Assembly (NCBI GenBank): GCA_017466965.1 | Contig: JAFTTD010000229.1 | Location: 1 to 5,464 of the forward strand | Reading direction: 5' to 3' | Length of the DNA: 5,464 nucleotides | Source: Bacteroidaceae bacterium | GTDB lineage: Bacteria; Bacteroidota; Bacteroidia; Bacteroidales; Bacteroidaceae | Shown here: positions 1 to 5,464 of the stretch, piece after piece | How the letters are laid out: the number at the start of each line of letters is the position of its first letter | Numbering within the stretch: the first letter of the stretch is position 1 | Made by a program: the position numbers and the translations under genes | The notes under the pieces: model-generated | Told to the model about the DNA's origin: nothing | Database searches by the model: none | What the model saw: the letters and a program-made list of their open reading frames with translations, nothing else

Positions 1-18
1 AAAACGAGGGCTCGTTTT
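1..18. terminator. Palindrome with A and T flanks, likely bidirectional terminator
   Basis: AAAACGA at 1-7 pairs with TCGTTTT at 12-18 around a GGGC loop, and the inner bases would extend the dyad to a perfect palindrome. The right arm ends in four T and the left arm starts with four A, so the hairpin could end transcription on either strand. It probably serves a gene lying just left of the window. The left edge cuts the sequence, so the stem may be longer. The T tract is short, which makes this a moderate call. Confidence 0.4.
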
Positions 19-57
19 ATATAGAATGCAGGCTCGCCGATGAAAAAGCGCAGGCTC
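6..57. repeat. Three diverged 8-base words at exact 22-base spacing
   Basis: GAGGGCTC at 6-13, GCAGGCTC at 28-35 and GCAGGCTC at 50-57 are spaced exactly 22 bases apart. The last two are identical and the first differs at two positions. The bases between them match only weakly, so this is either a decayed 22-base tandem repeat or a set of phased sites two helical turns apart. The first copy lies inside the palindrome at the window edge. No function can be assigned. Confidence 0.35.
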
Positions 58-66
58 ATCCCCATG

Positions 67-90
67 ATATATATATTTTTTTTTGGGGGG
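67..90. repeat. Simple-sequence tract (AT)5-T9-G6
   Basis: Five AT dinucleotides (67-76) run into nine T (76-84) and then six G (85-90). It lies about 45 bases upstream of the candidate -33 region of the HD-GNAT gene. Homopolymers of this length can slip during replication or be miscounted in sequencing. A plus-strand reading frame opens at a TTG at 83 inside this tract, but homopolymer composition and position upstream of the promoter argue against translation from there. Confidence 0.6.
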
Positions 91-125
91 ACGCCGATTC
101 TTCCGGCAATTCCACCTTTGTTGCC

Positions 126-141
126 TTTGCAAGCTTTCAAA
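126..141. promoter_or_regulatory. Imperfect 16-base dyad overlapping the -33 region
   Basis: TTTGCAAGCTTTCAAA reads as TTTG-C-AAGCTT-T-CAAA, an inverted repeat with only one mismatched pair either side of the AAGCTT core. It ends 15 bases before the candidate -7 element and covers the presumed -33 site. That position would suit an operator for a dimeric regulator. A 16-base AT-rich near-palindrome can also arise by chance, so this is a candidate only. Confidence 0.3.
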
Positions 142-164
142 TATAATTTTTTCCCATAACTTTG
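135..164 (+). promoter_or_regulatory. Candidate Bacteroidetes-type promoter for the HD-GNAT gene
   Basis: TAACTTTG at 157-164 matches the Bacteroidetes -7 consensus TAnnTTTG exactly. Eighteen bases upstream, TTTC at 135-138 is one base off the -33 consensus TTTG; the expected gap is about 19-21 bases. Perfect TTTG copies at 117-120 and 126-129 are too far away. Transcription would begin a few bases after 164, around 168-172. The ATG at 167 would then be at or before the first transcribed base, which favours a downstream start codon. Confidence 0.45.
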
Positions 165-193
165 CAATGAAAACAAAAAAGGTACATATTGAT

Positions 194-1390
194 ATGATTA
201 TGATAGACGAATCTTTGGCAGAATACATAGAAAGGGAGATTCTGCCTAAATATGACAGTTTCGACAAGGCTCACAACCGTCTTCATGCTGACAAGGTTAT
301 AGCGGACAGCATCGTCATGGGCAGGAGCTGCAAGGTGGCGAACATCAACATGGTGTATGCCATTGCCGCCTATCATGACTTGGGCCTTTGCAGAGACAGG
401 CGTACGCACCATATCGCATCGGGCGAAATCGTCATGGCTGACGCAAACCTGAGACGCTGGTTCAGCGAAGAGGAGTGCCAGGTGATGAAGGAGGCAGTAG
501 AAGACCATCGCGCTTCAGCCAGCCATGCGCCCCGCTCCATATACGGCATGATAGTGGCGGAGGCTGACAGGGACGTGGACACCATGAGCGTGCTGAGGCG
601 AACGGTGCAGTATGGGTTAACCGCTCATGCAGAAAGAGACAAGGAGTTCCATTTTAGGAGGTTCACAAGCCATCTTCAGGAAAAGTACGCCGAAGGCGGA
701 TACTTGAAGCTCTGGCTTGACGATTCGCCCAACAGGGCAAGGCTTGAAGAACTGAGAAGAACAATCAGCAACGGTGAGGAGCTGAGAAGGCTGTTCAACT
801 CCATTTACGACGAGGAGACGGAAACAGAAGTCATGGCCATAAGACTGACTTCTACGGACAGCAACCTTTACGGACAGTTCGCAGACATATTCATGCACTC
901 GTTTCCTGAGGAGGAACGCCGACCTATCGAATGGATGGAGAGCCTCATCCGTGAAGAGCCTCTGTTCCATTGCAACGTATATGTCTCAGGCGAAGACAGC
1001 AACATGGTGAAAGCCATATTATGCTACTGGGATTTAAGTACGGAGGAGGGTGAAAGTTTCACCTACATTGAATACCTGGCAGTTGCTCCAGAGGGAAGAA
1101 ACAAGGGGACAGGAGGCAGCATCATGCATTCTTTCATAGAGAGCAAGGATGTTCCGGTAGTGCTCGAAGCTGAACTGCCCACTTGCACACTTGCACAAAG
1201 ACGTATAAGATTTTACGAAAGGCTCGGATTCAGGCAATTACCGGACAAATACATACAACCGTCGTACGGTGTTGTGCCAGGCGTGGAACTACGACTGATG
1301 CTCTATGACAATGGAACGAGGATTAGCACGCCTGAGATGGTGGAGAAAATAAAAAGAAAGGTGTATCGAGGAGGAAAGGATATTTTTTAG
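194..1390 (+). CDS. HD-domain hydrolase-like / GNAT acetyltransferase fusion protein
   Basis: This 398-residue protein has two modules and no signal peptide or membrane segment, so it is probably cytoplasmic. Residues about 4-205 look like a Bacteroidales HD-domain protein. Candidate metal ligands are His27/His31 (AHNRLH), the His61-Asp62 pair (YHDLG), His72-His73, and Asp125 in EADRD; EDHRAS (103-108) and PRSIYG (113-118) are further conserved-looking motifs. Such domains are usually metal-dependent phosphohydrolases; the substrate is unknown. Residues about 214-370 form a GNAT fold. The acyl-CoA loop is in EYLAVAPEGRNKGTGG (R302, G305, G307) and the later motif is RIRFYERLGF (337-346). A short acidic linker joins the modules with no stop. 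I chose ATG 194 because the promoter at 157-164 lies almost on the ATG at 167, and AAAAGG sits 11 bases before 194. Starts at 167 (407 residues) or 200 remain possible. The acceptor of the acetyltransferase cannot be told from sequence. Confidence 0.85.
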   Translation: MIMIDESLAEYIEREILPKYDSFDKAHNRLHADKVIADSIVMGRSCKVANINMVYAIAAYHDLGLCRDRRTHHIASGEIVMADANLRRWFSEEECQVMKEAVEDHRASASHAPRSIYGMIVAEADRDVDTMSVLRRTVQYGLTAHAERDKEFHFRRFTSHLQEKYAEGGYLKLWLDDSPNRARLEELRRTISNGEELRRLFNSIYDEETETEVMAIRLTSTDSNLYGQFADIFMHSFPEEERRPIEWMESLIREEPLFHCNVYVSGEDSNMVKAILCYWDLSTEEGESFTYIEYLAVAPEGRNKGTGGSIMHSFIESKDVPVVLEAELPTCTLAQRRIRFYERLGFRQLPDKYIQPSYGVVPGVELRLMLYDNGTRISTPEMVEKIKRKVYRGGKDIF

Positions 1391-1411
1391 GAATTAAGAA
1401 GTTAAGTTTTT

Positions 1412-1432
1412 AATTATGAATTATGAATTAGG
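1412..1432. repeat. Three tandem 7-base units, AATTATG/AATTATG/AATTAGG
   Basis: Two exact AATTATG units (1412-1418, 1419-1425) are followed by AATTAGG (1426-1432), beginning 22 bases after the stop codon of the HD-GNAT gene. Similar TTATGAA-type runs occur between genes in Bacteroidales from general knowledge, but I cannot confirm identity here. No coding or structural role is apparent. Confidence 0.55.
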
Positions 1433-1456
1433 ATAGCCTACCTCATAACCTCAAAA

Positions 1457-1590
1457 CCTTATAACCTTAAAAGGGAGTTAAGACAACACCATTGGGTGGC
1501 ATTGATAACTTAAAAACTTAAAAACTTAAAAACTCACGAACTCAAAAACTTAAAATCAGACTCAAAAACTTAAACGAAGCCTTATAACCT
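1457..1590. repeat. Dispersed 11-base direct repeat CCTTATAACCT
   Basis: CCTTATAACCT occurs at 1457-1467 and again at 1580-1590. The two copies bracket the 8-base array at 1507-1574. Related words (CATAACCTC near 1444, AACCTTAAAAG near 1464) lie beside the first copy. This suggests that the gap grew by duplicating and shuffling short words. Confidence 0.4.
1507..1574. repeat. 8-base tandem array (AACTTAAA) with a 15-base direct repeat
   Basis: Six 8-base units run without a break from 1507 to 1554. Units 1, 2, 3 and 6 are AACTTAAA. Units 4 and 5 are AACTCACG and AACTCAAA, which share a T-to-C change. After a short interruption the 15-mer ACTCAAAAACTTAAA (1540-1554) recurs at 1560-1574, exactly 20 bases on. 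The complementary word TTAAGTTTTTA lies at 1402-1412, so a transcript through the gap could pair over long range. There is no spacer/repeat structure like that of CRISPR. Confidence 0.75.
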
Positions 1591-1646
1591 CAATTAGCAA
1601 ACTCAAAATAACAAAACAACATTTTTGCAATTGGGGATAAACAGCT

Positions 1647-1674
1647 ACCGCAGAAGCGGTTATGCCTCTGCGGT
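1647..1674. other. GC-rich hairpin in the convergent gap
   Basis: ACCGCAGA (1647-1654) is the exact reverse complement of TCTGCGGT (1667-1674). Inside, an A-C mismatch is followed by two more pairs (GC/GC) around a GGTTAT loop. It is the strongest secondary structure in the gap and contrasts with its AT-rich surroundings. Neither side is followed by a T tract on its own strand, so it is not a standard intrinsic terminator. It could still protect 3' ends of transcripts entering the gap from either gene, or be a remnant of a dispersed palindromic element. Confidence 0.5.
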
Positions 1675-1796
1675 GATGATATTATCTTTCTGTGGAGATG
1701 AAAAAGTGATGCTACTGCCGAATTGAGAAATGAGAAAAATCAATCATATTCATAGGTGCGCAAATCCATTATCATATATAAATGGTTGTTATTTTG

Positions 1797-4745
1797 TCAT
1801 TTGTTATTTTTGTGACAAGAAGTCAAAAAATCTATTTCCACAATTCGGAGCTCGCTTCTTACTTTGTCGCCGTTCTTCGCTTTGTACAGGTCAAGTTCGT
1901 TGGCCACCGGAGCTGTAAGTTCCGTTATCTGACCGAAGGCATCGCTCTCTGTGGCTGTTCCCTTGAGGCGGATTGTCACTTTTGACGCAATTACGGGCTC
2001 CACCTTCAGATGGACATAGCCTAACGACATTTCGGTGTTCCCGCTCCAAATGATTTTATCGTCCGCTATGATTTCTATCGGATAGCTTCTGCGTCGCCAC
2101 CCTGTGAACTTTATTGATATTTCATCAAGCGGCTGAGGGGAATTGAACTGATATGCTATCCATGACGTGCGGTTTGTCCCGTCGTTCTTCCATTCGGTCT
2201 CTTCATTGTCGTCTGTGCTCGGATGAATACTTGGGTCGTCTGTCACTTTGGAATACTCTATTACTTTCTGCACAGGAATAGTATGCTTGAGGTCGTAGTA
2301 CGACGGTGTTGCAGGTGTTTCTCCTCGCTCCAGGTAACATGGGAGTATGTCGCGCTGATGCTGAAGGCTAAGTCCGCCGTTAACTTCCACCGGATGGCTC
2401 TCCCACTCGATGGTCTGAGGCGGAAGGCCTTCTGCCTGCGCTGTGAGGCGTATGGTTCCCGATGTTGTGGTGCTGCGCAACAATGCCCTGTTCACTCCGC
2501 ACTCTACCGGCAGTTCGCGCGACAGCACACAGTTGCCCTCACCTTTTGCCAATCCGCCTCGCCATTCGGCCGGACCCTCAAGAGTGAAGGCTACTTTCCT
2601 GTTGTCGAGCGGACAGCGGTTACCATCCTTGTCCACCACTTCGAATGTAACGAGTGCCATGTCGGCGCCGTCGGCCCTCATCCCGTCGGGAGCCGTCATA
2701 AGGGAGAGGCGCAGGGATGCCGCCTCGCCAACAGTGCGGAGAACGTATTCAGACTGGCGCACTCCGTTTTCGTCCTTAGAGACTGCACGCAGCTCACCTG
2801 GCTCGTATGCCACGGATTCGAAGGTGAAGAGGAAGTCGTACGACTTGCGCCCTTCGCCCAAGGACTTGCCGTTGAGGAAGAGTTCCACCTTTGGGGAATT
2901 GGAGACAACATAGACGGGCTTCACCGTATTGTCAGGGTAGTTCCAATGGCCCATGATGTAGGTCTGGGGCGTTTCAGGAAGTACCCACCCGTTCCACATG
3001 ACTTGATGGGCATAGTATGAATCCTTTGGCAGACGCATTGCATCGGTCACTCCACTGGTGCGATAGTTTGACTCTCCACGGAAATGCGTATTGGTATCGG
3101 AGAAGATTATCTTGACGCCTCCGGAGCTGACACGCTTGCCCATGCCTGGACGCACAAGCCAATAGTCGTACCAACGGCGTATGTGCTCAACGGCAAGTTG
3201 GTCCTGATTGTGGTTATATGCCGATGCGTCGGCATTCTTATACAGCGGGCCGTCGCCACTCTTGTGGTAAGGATAGCTCCAGTCGTCCCAATAGCGTCTC
3301 AGCCCTTCGTCGCGGCAGTACTCCATAGCCCAAAGAGGCTGTCCGCCACTCTTGTTGATATACAGCATTTCGCCTCCGTACTCAGACACTTTGCTTCCAA
3401 GCATTTCGCGGCTGCCAATGGCACGTCCGCCATGAGGGTCGTAAAGGTCGCGTATCTGTTTCATCTCTGCCATGTGGGCTTCTGATATGTTCTCGTTTCC
3501 ACACTCATAGAATATGATGCTCGGATTGTTGCGGTTGTAGATAATGGCATCTCGCATCAGCGCAACGCGATGTTCCCAACGGCGTCCTTCAACATCTTTT
3601 TCTGCATCGCCTGCAGGCATCGCCTGAATCAGCCCTACCCTGTCGCAAGATTCAACGTCTTGCTTCCATGGGGTTACATGCATCCATCTGACAAGATTGC
3701 CTCCAGACTTCACCATCTCTGCATTGGAATAGTCGCTGAGCCATGCAGGCACACTCATCCCCACTCCCGGCCACTCGTTGCTTGTGCGCTGTGCATAGCC
3801 GTGCACCATGAGGACTCTGTCGTTGAGTTTGAACAGTCCGTTGCCAAACTCGGTCTTTCGGAATCCCGTGCGTGTCTGAACCTCATCAATGCACTTGCCC
3901 TTCGCCATGAGCCTTGTCTTCACATTATACAAATAGCCATAGCCCCAGCTCCAGAAATGGAGTCCGTCCAAACGGCTGGAAGCAGTAAGCGTCACGGTGT
4001 GCCCTGCTGTTATCGTATGGTTCCTTGTGCAGAATGTGGCTATGCTCTTGCCTTCATTGTCAATAACCTCCACTTCATAGTCCACGCACATATCCTTGCC
4101 CGTCTCATTTCTTACTTCTGACTGAGCCACAACCTCGGCTGCCCGATTATCTACATCTATGTCTCTGGCAAATACATAGACACCAGTTGTTCCGAGATTA
4201 GAATAGAGCGGCAAGGTCTGATATAATTTGTCGGTGACATGGAGGCGTACATGCTTAGGAAGACCTCCATAGTTTGCATTAAAATTCTTGTTGTTCCACT
4301 GGTATGGACTATGCTCGGCATGTTCCTGCTCATGGTAATTCCAGTCGTTGTCTGTAAGAACTTCAAGCGTGTTCTCTTTCTTATACTCTATGAAAGGTGT
4401 GAGGTCAAAGCCGAATGCCATTACGCCGTTTTCGCTCATGCCCACCTTATGGCCGTTTATCCACACGGTTGCCCCTTGGCGCGCCCCTTCAAATTCCACA
4501 AAAACCTTTTTGCCCTTTGCTGATTTTGGCAAACGAAAAGTTTTCACATAACGCACTGTGTCGTCCGGAAGTTTGTCAATAGCCACCCTATACGCATAGT
4601 CTTCGTTGAAAGCTCGAGGGAGAGTTGCCTTATGGCTCTTTCCTTCAAACGTATATTGCCAGTCACTGTCAAAATTATAATTGCTCCTTTGAGCGTATGT
4701 ATCACACGCCAAGAATGTCATAAATGCAAATAATAGCTTTCTCAT
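1797..4745 (-). CDS. Secreted glycoside hydrolase family 2 enzyme
   Basis: This 982-residue protein is a multidomain GH2 exo-glycosidase, beta-galactosidase-like in architecture. Residues 1-18 are a signal peptide (MRK, hydrophobic core, cleavage likely after TYA before Gln19). The Phe-Leu-Ala-Cys at 11-14 only weakly resembles a lipobox. Domains in order: jelly-roll sugar-binding domain, about 24-170 (VWINGHKVG at 94-102, NYGGLPKHVRL at 158-168); Ig-like, about 175-295; TIM barrel, about 297-595; Ig-like DUF4982-type domain with VELFLNGKSLG, 620-630; another Ig-like domain, about 675-785; a discoidin-like carbohydrate-binding domain, about 835-945. The likely acid/base is Glu418 in GNEN. The likely nucleophile is Glu475 in WAMEYCRDE, which follows GQPL as in LacZ. 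Substrate is not readable: galactosidase, glucuronidase, mannosidase and arabinosidase activities all occur in GH2. No clear Shine-Dalgarno precedes the ATG; the leader is A-rich. The frame is intact, and the surface-protein gene lies 62 bases upstream. Confidence 0.92.
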   Translation of the reverse strand: MRKLLFAFMTFLACDTYAQRSNYNFDSDWQYTFEGKSHKATLPRAFNEDYAYRVAIDKLPDDTVRYVKTFRLPKSAKGKKVFVEFEGARQGATVWINGHKVGMSENGVMAFGFDLTPFIEYKKENTLEVLTDNDWNYHEQEHAEHSPYQWNNKNFNANYGGLPKHVRLHVTDKLYQTLPLYSNLGTTGVYVFARDIDVDNRAAEVVAQSEVRNETGKDMCVDYEVEVIDNEGKSIATFCTRNHTITAGHTVTLTASSRLDGLHFWSWGYGYLYNVKTRLMAKGKCIDEVQTRTGFRKTEFGNGLFKLNDRVLMVHGYAQRTSNEWPGVGMSVPAWLSDYSNAEMVKSGGNLVRWMHVTPWKQDVESCDRVGLIQAMPAGDAEKDVEGRRWEHRVALMRDAIIYNRNNPSIIFYECGNENISEAHMAEMKQIRDLYDPHGGRAIGSREMLGSKVSEYGGEMLYINKSGGQPLWAMEYCRDEGLRRYWDDWSYPYHKSGDGPLYKNADASAYNHNQDQLAVEHIRRWYDYWLVRPGMGKRVSSGGVKIIFSDTNTHFRGESNYRTSGVTDAMRLPKDSYYAHQVMWNGWVLPETPQTYIMGHWNYPDNTVKPVYVVSNSPKVELFLNGKSLGEGRKSYDFLFTFESVAYEPGELRAVSKDENGVRQSEYVLRTVGEAASLRLSLMTAPDGMRADGADMALVTFEVVDKDGNRCPLDNRKVAFTLEGPAEWRGGLAKGEGNCVLSRELPVECGVNRALLRSTTTSGTIRLTAQAEGLPPQTIEWESHPVEVNGGLSLQHQRDILPCYLERGETPATPSYYDLKHTIPVQKVIEYSKVTDDPSIHPSTDDNEETEWKNDGTNRTSWIAYQFNSPQPLDEISIKFTGWRRRSYPIEIIADDKIIWSGNTEMSLGYVHLKVEPVIASKVTIRLKGTATESDAFGQITELTAPVANELDLYKAKNGDKVRSELRIVEIDFLTSCHKNNK

Positions 4746-4807
4746 TTCAAGTTTTTTTTGAATTATTCAGGTTGGTTACAAGAATGTAAGTTTTTTTATT
4801 GCAGAAC
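4746..4807 (-). promoter_or_regulatory. Short A/T-rich leader between surface-protein and GH2 genes
   Basis: This 62-base gap separates two co-directional genes and has no good TAnnTTTG element, which fits read-through transcription from the upstream gene. It has two small dyads. TTACA/TGTAA (4776-4789, loop AGAA) is followed on the plus strand by seven T, so it resembles a weak terminator only for antisense transcripts. TTCAA/TTGAA (4746-4762) lies directly before the GH2 start codon. Both stems are only five pairs, so neither is a firm regulatory call. Confidence 0.3.
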
Positions 4808-5464
4808 TCATCTGACAATTACTTTCTTACCATTTACAATGTATATTCCCTTACTGCCAACCTTGTTGAGCTTACGTCCTGTAAGATCATACACTTCGCT
4901 GTCTGTATTCTCGTCTGTTTCTATTCCTCCTATGCCGACAGGGTCGGGCACAACACGTATGACACCATCTGATTCAAGAGTTGAGCAATCCCACAAATAG
5001 CCTGGCTTTGGCACCGATGGCACAAACTGCGGTTCTCCGGCAATAGAGATTTTTCCATTACCCGTAAACACTTCTATTTCATCGCCCTCTGAGAACTCTC
5101 CGGTCAGGTGTTCCATACGGAATACAGGAGAAGTGAGATTGACCTGTCCCGACACCACAAACTCATCGTGCCGTGCATTAGTTCCGCGGACTCTCACCCT
5201 TATTATACCTCCTGATTTAACCGTTAAATTTCCCAGCACTGTGAGTTTTCCGATATTTACAGTGGATTTGCTGGCTCCGATAATTCCGCCTTTATTAACC
5301 GTAACGGAATTTACTTTTCCCGCTCCTGCAATCATTGCACCATCGTTGACAGTCACCGCACCTGTTGTTGTAGCAACAGACGTATTGTTGAACATCACCG
5401 TACCCTCGTGGACATTGATTTTTCCTTCGCTTGCACCTGTGAGCGACAATGTACCTTCACCATA
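4808..5464 (-). CDS. Partial surface protein, autotransporter-like beta repeats plus sorting tail
   Basis: Only the last 218 residues are visible; the frame is open through the right window edge, so the true start is outside. An in-frame TTG at 5447-5449 is an internal Leu codon, not a start. The visible part begins YGEGTLSLTGAS, which resembles autotransporter-associated beta-strand (PATR-like) repeats. Gly/Val/Thr-rich strands such as VTVNDGAMIAGAGKV and LTVLGNLTVKSGG follow, as expected for a beta-helix. Visible residues about 95-175 resemble the domain closing such passengers (DEFVVSGQVNL, GYLWDCSTL). The last about 30 residues, including EVYDLTGRKLN and ending GIYIVNGKKVIVR, look like a short type IX secretion/Por sorting tail common in Prevotella. 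The protein is therefore probably exported and attached at the cell surface. No catalytic motif is visible, and an N-terminal enzymatic or adhesive domain could exist outside the window. Confidence 0.8.
   Translation of the reverse strand, partial: YGEGTLSLTGASEGKINVHEGTVMFNNTSVATTTGAVTVNDGAMIAGAGKVNSVTVNKGGIIGASKSTVNIGKLTVLGNLTVKSGGIIRVRVRGTNARHDEFVVSGQVNLTSPVFRMEHLTGEFSEGDEIEVFTGNGKISIAGEPQFVPSVPKPGYLWDCSTLESDGVIRVVPDPVGIGGIETDENTDSEVYDLTGRKLNKVGSKGIYIVNGKKVIVR

Larger units (their letters stand above)
1391..1796. other. AT-rich convergent intergenic region, no gene found
   Basis: This 406-base gap lies between the 3' ends of the HD-GNAT gene and the GH2 gene. It is much richer in A and T than the flanking genes. 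It consists largely of short repeated words, listed separately, and one GC-rich hairpin at 1647-1674. I see no tRNA, no convincing promoter and no classical intrinsic terminator for either gene. Weak candidates are AATTAA/TTAATT (1392-1415) after the plus-strand gene and CCATT/AATGG (1766-1785) after the minus-strand gene. Both stems are short and AT-rich and neither has a good T tract. Confidence 0.7.

Noticed and set aside
3..146. Open plus-strand frame from the left edge to a TAA at 144-146, possibly the tail of an upstream gene
   Set aside because: It crosses a terminator-like palindrome and the (AT)5-T9-G6 tract and gives no recognisable protein sequence, so it is more likely non-coding.
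83..166. N-terminal extension of the HD-GNAT frame from a TTG at 83
   Set aside because: The TTG lies within the T9-G6 homopolymer tract, and the extension runs through the dyad and the -7 promoter element; the residues look like translated non-coding DNA (Cys-rich, no domain).
1507..1574. CRISPR-like array
   Set aside because: Units are 8 bases, tandem and without unique spacers, and no cas gene is nearby.
1598..1720. Short plus-strand open frame through the hairpin, ending in TGA near 1720
   Set aside because: It has no ATG before 1676 and no ribosome-binding site, and the stretch after 1676 is only about 15 codons.
3369..3386. SEYGGE (residues 454-459) as the GH2 nucleophile, resembling the TEYG motif of glucuronidases
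   Set aside because: It lies only 37 residues after the acid/base Glu418, too close for a GH2 barrel. Glu475 in the following WAMEY, preceded by GQPL as in LacZ, fits better.
2223..4121. Long plus-strand open frames opposite the GH2 gene (for example 2223-3020 and 3570-4121)
   Set aside because: They are antisense shadows of a well-supported 982-residue enzyme with a signal peptide and continuous domain motifs; their translations are Cys/His/Arg-rich and match no family I know.

Overview
The window looks like chromosomal DNA from a member of the Bacteroidales, most likely Prevotella or a close relative. Three things support this: a Bacteroidetes-type -7 element (TAnnTTTG form) at 157-164, the absence of strong Shine-Dalgarno sequences, and a protein C-terminus ending GIYIVNGKKVIVR, which resembles the short type IX (Por) sorting tails common in Prevotella. 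The assignment rests on these signatures and on protein families, not on a database match.

Layout from left to right. Positions 1-166 are non-coding. They hold a terminator-like palindrome at the left edge, three copies of an 8-base word spaced exactly 22 bases apart, an (AT)5-T9-G6 simple tract, and a candidate promoter with an overlapping dyad. A plus-strand gene follows, most likely starting at 194 and ending at 1390. It encodes an HD-domain metal-dependent hydrolase-like module joined in one frame to a GNAT acetyltransferase module. Positions 1391-1796 are an AT-rich gap between two convergent genes. It contains short-period repeats built from AACTT/AACCT words and one clear hairpin at 1647-1674.

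The right two thirds are on the minus strand. The right edge carries the 3' part of a surface-protein gene (4808-5464, start outside the window). Its product has autotransporter-like beta-strand repeats and the sorting tail. After a 62-base gap comes a complete gene for a secreted 982-residue glycoside hydrolase family 2 enzyme (1797-4745). It is multidomain and has a recognisable catalytic pair.

The two minus-strand genes face the same way and may be co-transcribed. Both products are exported, so they could act together on a polysaccharide at the cell surface, but no SusC/SusD pair or regulator is visible to confirm a polysaccharide utilisation locus. The HD-GNAT gene is transcribed towards them and seems to be an independent, probably cytoplasmic, unit. 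I see no RNA genes, CRISPR array, insertion sequence or complete novel system. The most unusual items are the HD-GNAT fusion, its promoter arrangement and the repeat-rich convergent gap.
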